A DNA stretch of 64,000 nucleotides from contig NW_022985184.1 in the NCBI RefSeq assembly GCF_010093535.1, positions 585,993-649,992 on the forward strand. Direction: 5' to 3'. This DNA is from Lindgomyces ingoldianus. Lineage: Eukaryota; Ascomycota; Dothideomycetes; Pleosporales; Lindgomycetaceae. This document shows, piece after piece, positions 60,269 through 64,000 of the stretch. Position numbers and translations under genes: made by a program. Each line of letters opens with the position of its first letter. The stretch's first letter is position 1. Below the pieces are notes generated by a model. It made no database searches and had not been told where the DNA came from. It worked only from the letters and a program-made list of their open reading frames with translations.

Positions 60269-63200
60269 TCACGAAGCAGGGGTCCCACACTTTGTACACA
60301 CAAGCCTCCTATCCTCTCTTCCCGCAATCCCTCTTACCGTCCGTATCTTGAATTCCTCACTCCCACATTTCTTACACTGCACAGAGCCCTCCGCCTCATT
60401 ATGACTATCCGTCTCTATAAGCTCATCGCTAAGTTTGCTAATCGTACTAACTCTGCCAAGGAATTCCGGCCTCTCTGGAGTAGCAAGCCGGCCTTCCTTC
60501 GCCATTTGTTCTTTCCACGTGTTGTTGTTCCAGAACGCCCAAGACTGGCCGTTATATACACTTAACGGATTGTCTGAAGTCGATTGCTTGGATTGCAGTT
60601 CTACGGGCTCGAAATTCGAGACTCCTCCGTTATTTCTCGGTAGGGTACTCGTGTTTGAGGTCTCTACTAGGGTACGGTCTACAGATAAACTCATCTTCGG
60701 CGCGGTATTCGAGTGGAATGTATCTGTCGTATTTCTCGGCCCTAACACCGGTGACTCTGTCGCCCGTATCGATGGAGGTCCCATGCCCATGCTCCCTGGT
60801 TTTCGCGGCGACACGCTGCGGGCACGACTTCTTCTTGCTACGGGACCATTTACAGAGTCGAAACCCCCATGTGAGATATCCTGACGCCAAGACATGATTC
60901 GGTCGTTTGGAGGTTGTGTGCTCGTACTATCTCTTCTTGTCCTCCTGGTCGTTCTTGATAAAATGCTACTTGGGCGTCCGGTCTTAGGACCAACTTTCTT
61001 AGAGAACACGGAAGCTGTATCCCAGGTATCGCTCGCACGGATACGTTTCATGTAGGCGCAGTCTTGGCGGAAGACTTTGATAGCACCCGTGTGGTCTGCT
61101 GTAACGATGATGTTACCATCTGGATGTGCGGAGCGTGCAATATAGGCTGGACTCTCCGCGACTCGTCTAAATGTAGATTCTATGGCAGCGGGGGTTGCCT
61201 GTGCAGAGCCTCCTGCTTCGGTAGGCGGCTTCGAGGAGTTGATGGATTCGGCGCGGGAAATCAGGGTGACGGGCGGAGGATTGCAGAGATCGTAGATTGG
61301 ATCTTCCGAGTTGCTGAGAAGTTGTCTTGTTTTTAGGGGTGCAAGGATAGTGCACGTTGTGATTGAATTATGTGCATCGAATAGTTCCAACGGTCGCTGA
61401 TTCCGCTTCTCGCCCTCGGGAGCACATGTAGACCAGATGTACGCCTTTCGGTCTTCGCTGCCACAGATGATGTATCCCGTGTCATCGGCAAAGGATGCGC
61501 GGATTTGACTACAGTTGTTTTCGTGGCCGCGAAATTTGACTTCCAGGCTTTTGTCCCTAAAGTTGTACATCCTAACCCGAGAGTCGTTGCTTGAGATGAG
61601 CAGTTTCACCTCACCGCTATTGCTTCCGGGTGGCCAATATGTGGCCTGAATGCCCGTGATCTTGCTGCCTTTGGCGTTCTGCCCTCGAGTCGATTTGACG
61701 TGGATCTGTGTTTGGTACTTCAATCCTTCCGTTTCATAAAACATGCAGAGCCCACTCAGGGTTCCAGCAATACACGTCTTTCCATCTGGCGTGAACGACA
61801 CGGCAGTGATCATATCCGGTAATTGATTCCAAAACGCTACGCTCTTATCTGGGATACTCCAAAGCCTCAATTTGGTGTCCAAGGATCCAGCTAGAAAGAA
61901 TCGGTCATCTCGAGGATGGAATTGGATAGATGGGACAAAATCGGTATGCTTGAATGTGCATAGACATTCGCTTCGACTTATGTGCCACAGGCGAACTGTC
62001 TTATCCATTGATGATGAGAGAAGGAAGCTGTTCTGGTCAAATTAGAAGCGTTTCCCTTATACGAGTAGCCGTCTAGAACTTACTTTACTCCAGCTCAGAT
62101 CTAAAATGGTTGATGTATGTCCACAGTATTCTCGAAAAGTCTTCTGTTGAAAGACAGGTGCACTTAGGTGGGTTGACTGATCGTCAGCTATGCTCGGCCC
62201 GCTCTCCTCTTTCTCGTGCGCCCTTCGCTCCTCTGGTGTTGATATTACAGCCCATACTCGGACGATCCTGTCTTGCCCTCCAGCAGCCAGATACTTTCCA
62301 TCCTTGCTGAATTCCGTAGCCCATATTGGATTATGCGTGGCTGCTGCACCGGACTGGGGGGCTGGGTTCGAGCCTGTAGCCGGCCGAGCTTTCTTGTCTG
62401 CACGGGAGCGAAGTTCTTGTGCCAAGAACACACGATTGAATTCCTTCTCTTTCTTGAACTTAGCTCTCACTTTTATATACGCTGGAGGTTGCGGGTGCTT
62501 GGGACTGAAACCCAGATTATCGACAGTATGAGAGAACAGTTTTGCGTTCATTCCCTCAGGCCTCGAGTCGCCCGTTTCGGAATCATCTTCGGTAGCCCCA
62601 TCAAGGGTACCTTTTCTTTTATTCCCAATAATTCTACTGAGAAAAGAAACACCTTTCCTGTATAGAGATGACGAGTTAGCCTTGCGAAAAGCTCTGCTTC
62701 ATCAGGCCTACGTTAACGACCCGTGCGGCCCCAACCACAGCAAGTCGCGCATCTATGCAGATACCGCAATACGAGAGGTGGCCAAGCCTTTTTGGATCGC
62801 AACATTCACTCCTACATAGAGAGAATCTAGGCTTACTTTTTCTCTTGTTTGGCATTAGATCCTCCATTTATTTCCCGAGATGTTTCAGTCCCCAACTTGG
62901 TGTCGGGGTATGCATCGCTAGGGGAAGTCGGGGAGAGAGTCGAGGCATTGTCGGTCTGGGTGCGCAGTTTCTGCACCGCTGAGGACGTGCTCGTTCGCTG
63001 GAGGATTTGCTATGAAGTTCCATATAGTTAGCGCACTGAGTCTGCCTTCCGACGGCTGTCCTAATATGTGCATACTTGCGAAAGCGGATCGATGGCATCC
63101 TCAGGTTCGGCATGCCCATTCTGCGCGAGCTGGTGACTGTTCTGCGGGCCATTGGAAGTAGGGCTGGCCAACTTGACCGCGAGTTTCGCTCCAGCAAGCG

Positions 63201-63382
63201 GTCCTACGTATCCTCGCATCAGCGTTGTCGGTTGTCCCCGCATTCCGCGCGCTTAACGGGATGCATCTATGTGACGTACCCTCTCCTTTTGACAACAGCT
63301 TTCCCGTGTCCTGCCTCTCCAGGGTCTGTTTATCTTTGGACTGTGGGTCAGTCACCTGAATCTTGGGCAACACCTCCGCCAT
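60269..63382 (-). CDS. Dgr2/YMR102C-type WD40 repeat protein (WDR44-like)
   Basis: Five exons on the minus strand (63382-63280, 63203-63076, 63009-62837, 62657-62084, 62032-60269) give 913 aa; all phases agree. The N-terminus is Ser/Thr-rich and disordered. Exon 4 starts in the family block KGVSFLSRIIGNKRKG. WD repeats follow: NPIWATEFSKDGKYLAAGGQ with DRIVRVWAV; EYCGHTSTILDLSWSKNSFL with MDKTVRLWHI; FVPSIQFHPRDDRFFLAGSL with DTKLRLWSI; ITAVSFTPDGKTCIAGTLSG. Later blades include SSNDSRVRMYNFR, ICGSEDRKAYIW and DGNIIVTADHTGAIKVF. A long basic Ser-rich region comes next. The C-terminus has two CxxC pairs (CKKCGSEEF; LVCTKCGTP) that look like a zinc ribbon. Yeast DGR2 mutants resist 2-deoxyglucose and animal WDR44 binds Rab11; the function here is not known. 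Confidence 0.9.
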
Positions 63383-64000
63383 TGATTATGAAGCTTCATG
63401 GACGGATCTGGTACTCCATGGGGTATGCGATCGTCCAACTGTACTGCAGCACACCTGTGAACCTCAAGTCGTTGTCGCTATAGGTGAATCTGGCCTTGAA
63501 TGTACATATAATAAGAGAGGTTCGCCACAGAGAGTGGGCCGCAATATATCCAAGTCAAAAACGAATGCGAAGCTGGAGTGGTGTTACGTGGAGATAATGA
63601 GAGGTGGTGCGGGAATCGGCGGATGTGGCTTGAGGATAAACAGACACGACTCTTTTAGGGTCCTCGGTGTCGCGGAGGGGATCAAATTCATCTTTACAGA
63701 CACAGAATGACGCAATCTGCGAAACATAAGCCGTGAATGAAGTGTATACAAACATCTTGGCGTGTTTCTTCTTGCAGCTAACTCAAACGCTTATGACAAA
63801 CCGACGTCACGGGAGATTCGCGCATCTATTCCCAGTTCCCTAAGCCAAGGCCCCCGGTGGCGGAAACAATCAAGAAAGATGAAGATACGTATCGGACCTG
63901 CATCATGCCCTTACCACATGCTTCAATACATAGTAACTCCTCAACGCTATTCGTGGCGTATATCGCCATGCAGCAGCTATTGTATCAAGCAGCTTTTCAA
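63383..64000. other. upstream region of the WD40 gene to window edge
   Basis: Should hold the WD40 promoter. Open frames at 63363-63710 (+) and 63555-63755 (-) show no family features. Nothing else is supported. Confidence 0.5.

Noticed and set aside
1..64000. tRNA, rRNA and other RNA genes
   Set aside because: I looked for tRNA box A/B patterns and for rRNA segments and found none convincing; a covariance-model search would decide.

Overview
This is a eukaryotic window from a filamentous ascomycete (Pezizomycotina). The evidence is short GT-AG introns of about 45-85 nt inside compact genes, fungal gene families (Zn2Cys6 regulator, tigA-type PDI, Dgr2-like WD40 protein, EBP2) and a transposon block with the C-to-T / G-to-A scars of repeat-induced point mutation (RIP). 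Gene style suggests Leotiomycetes or a neighbouring class, but I cannot fix the species.

Left gene arm (1-9932): the 3' part of a 3-hydroxyisobutyryl-CoA hydrolase gene (+), VPS16 (+, four exons), a five-exon RFTS-domain / C2H2 protein resembling the heterochromatin factors Raf2 and DIM-7 (+), and acetoacetyl-CoA synthetase (-, three exons). A gene-poor stretch follows (9933-19086). It contains a 4-kb Tc1/IS630-type DNA transposon (12043-15995) with about 145-bp terminal inverted repeats, a transposase and an unrecognised second convergent ORF.

Nested transposon block (19087-50091): a decayed Zn2Cys6 regulator is followed by a short-chain dehydrogenase (SDR) gene split by a 28-kb insertion. 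The nesting can be read base by base from target-site duplications (TSDs). The SDR contains a Fot1/pogo-like element (20951-48955, TSD TA). That contains Copia-1 (21878-47762, TSD TGGCC). Copia-1 contains two inverted copies of Copia-2: 23598-30253, TSD TTTAT, with a solo LTR inside (TSD TTTAA); and 32358-46149, TSD ATAAC, with a Gypsy element inside (34466-42063, TSD ATTAA). Nearly all transposon coding sequence is closed by TAA/TAG stops where Gln or Trp codons are expected. The same kind of change has leaked into the SDR and the regulator.

Right gene arm (50631-63382): an MFS transporter (-, seven exons), EBP2 (-) divergent from an HSBP1-like gene (+), a thioredoxin (+), a tigA-type protein disulfide isomerase (+), and a five-exon Dgr2/YMR102C-type WD40 protein (-). 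A 20-base stretch at 53974-53993 matches the end of an Illumina TruSeq adapter at 19 positions, so the assembly near it should be checked.

The housekeeping genes do not form one pathway: they serve valine catabolism, vacuolar tethering, chromatin, ketone-body activation, ribosome biogenesis, redox folding and stress control. The regulator, SDR and MFS gene next to the insertion may be what is left of a small accessory cluster.
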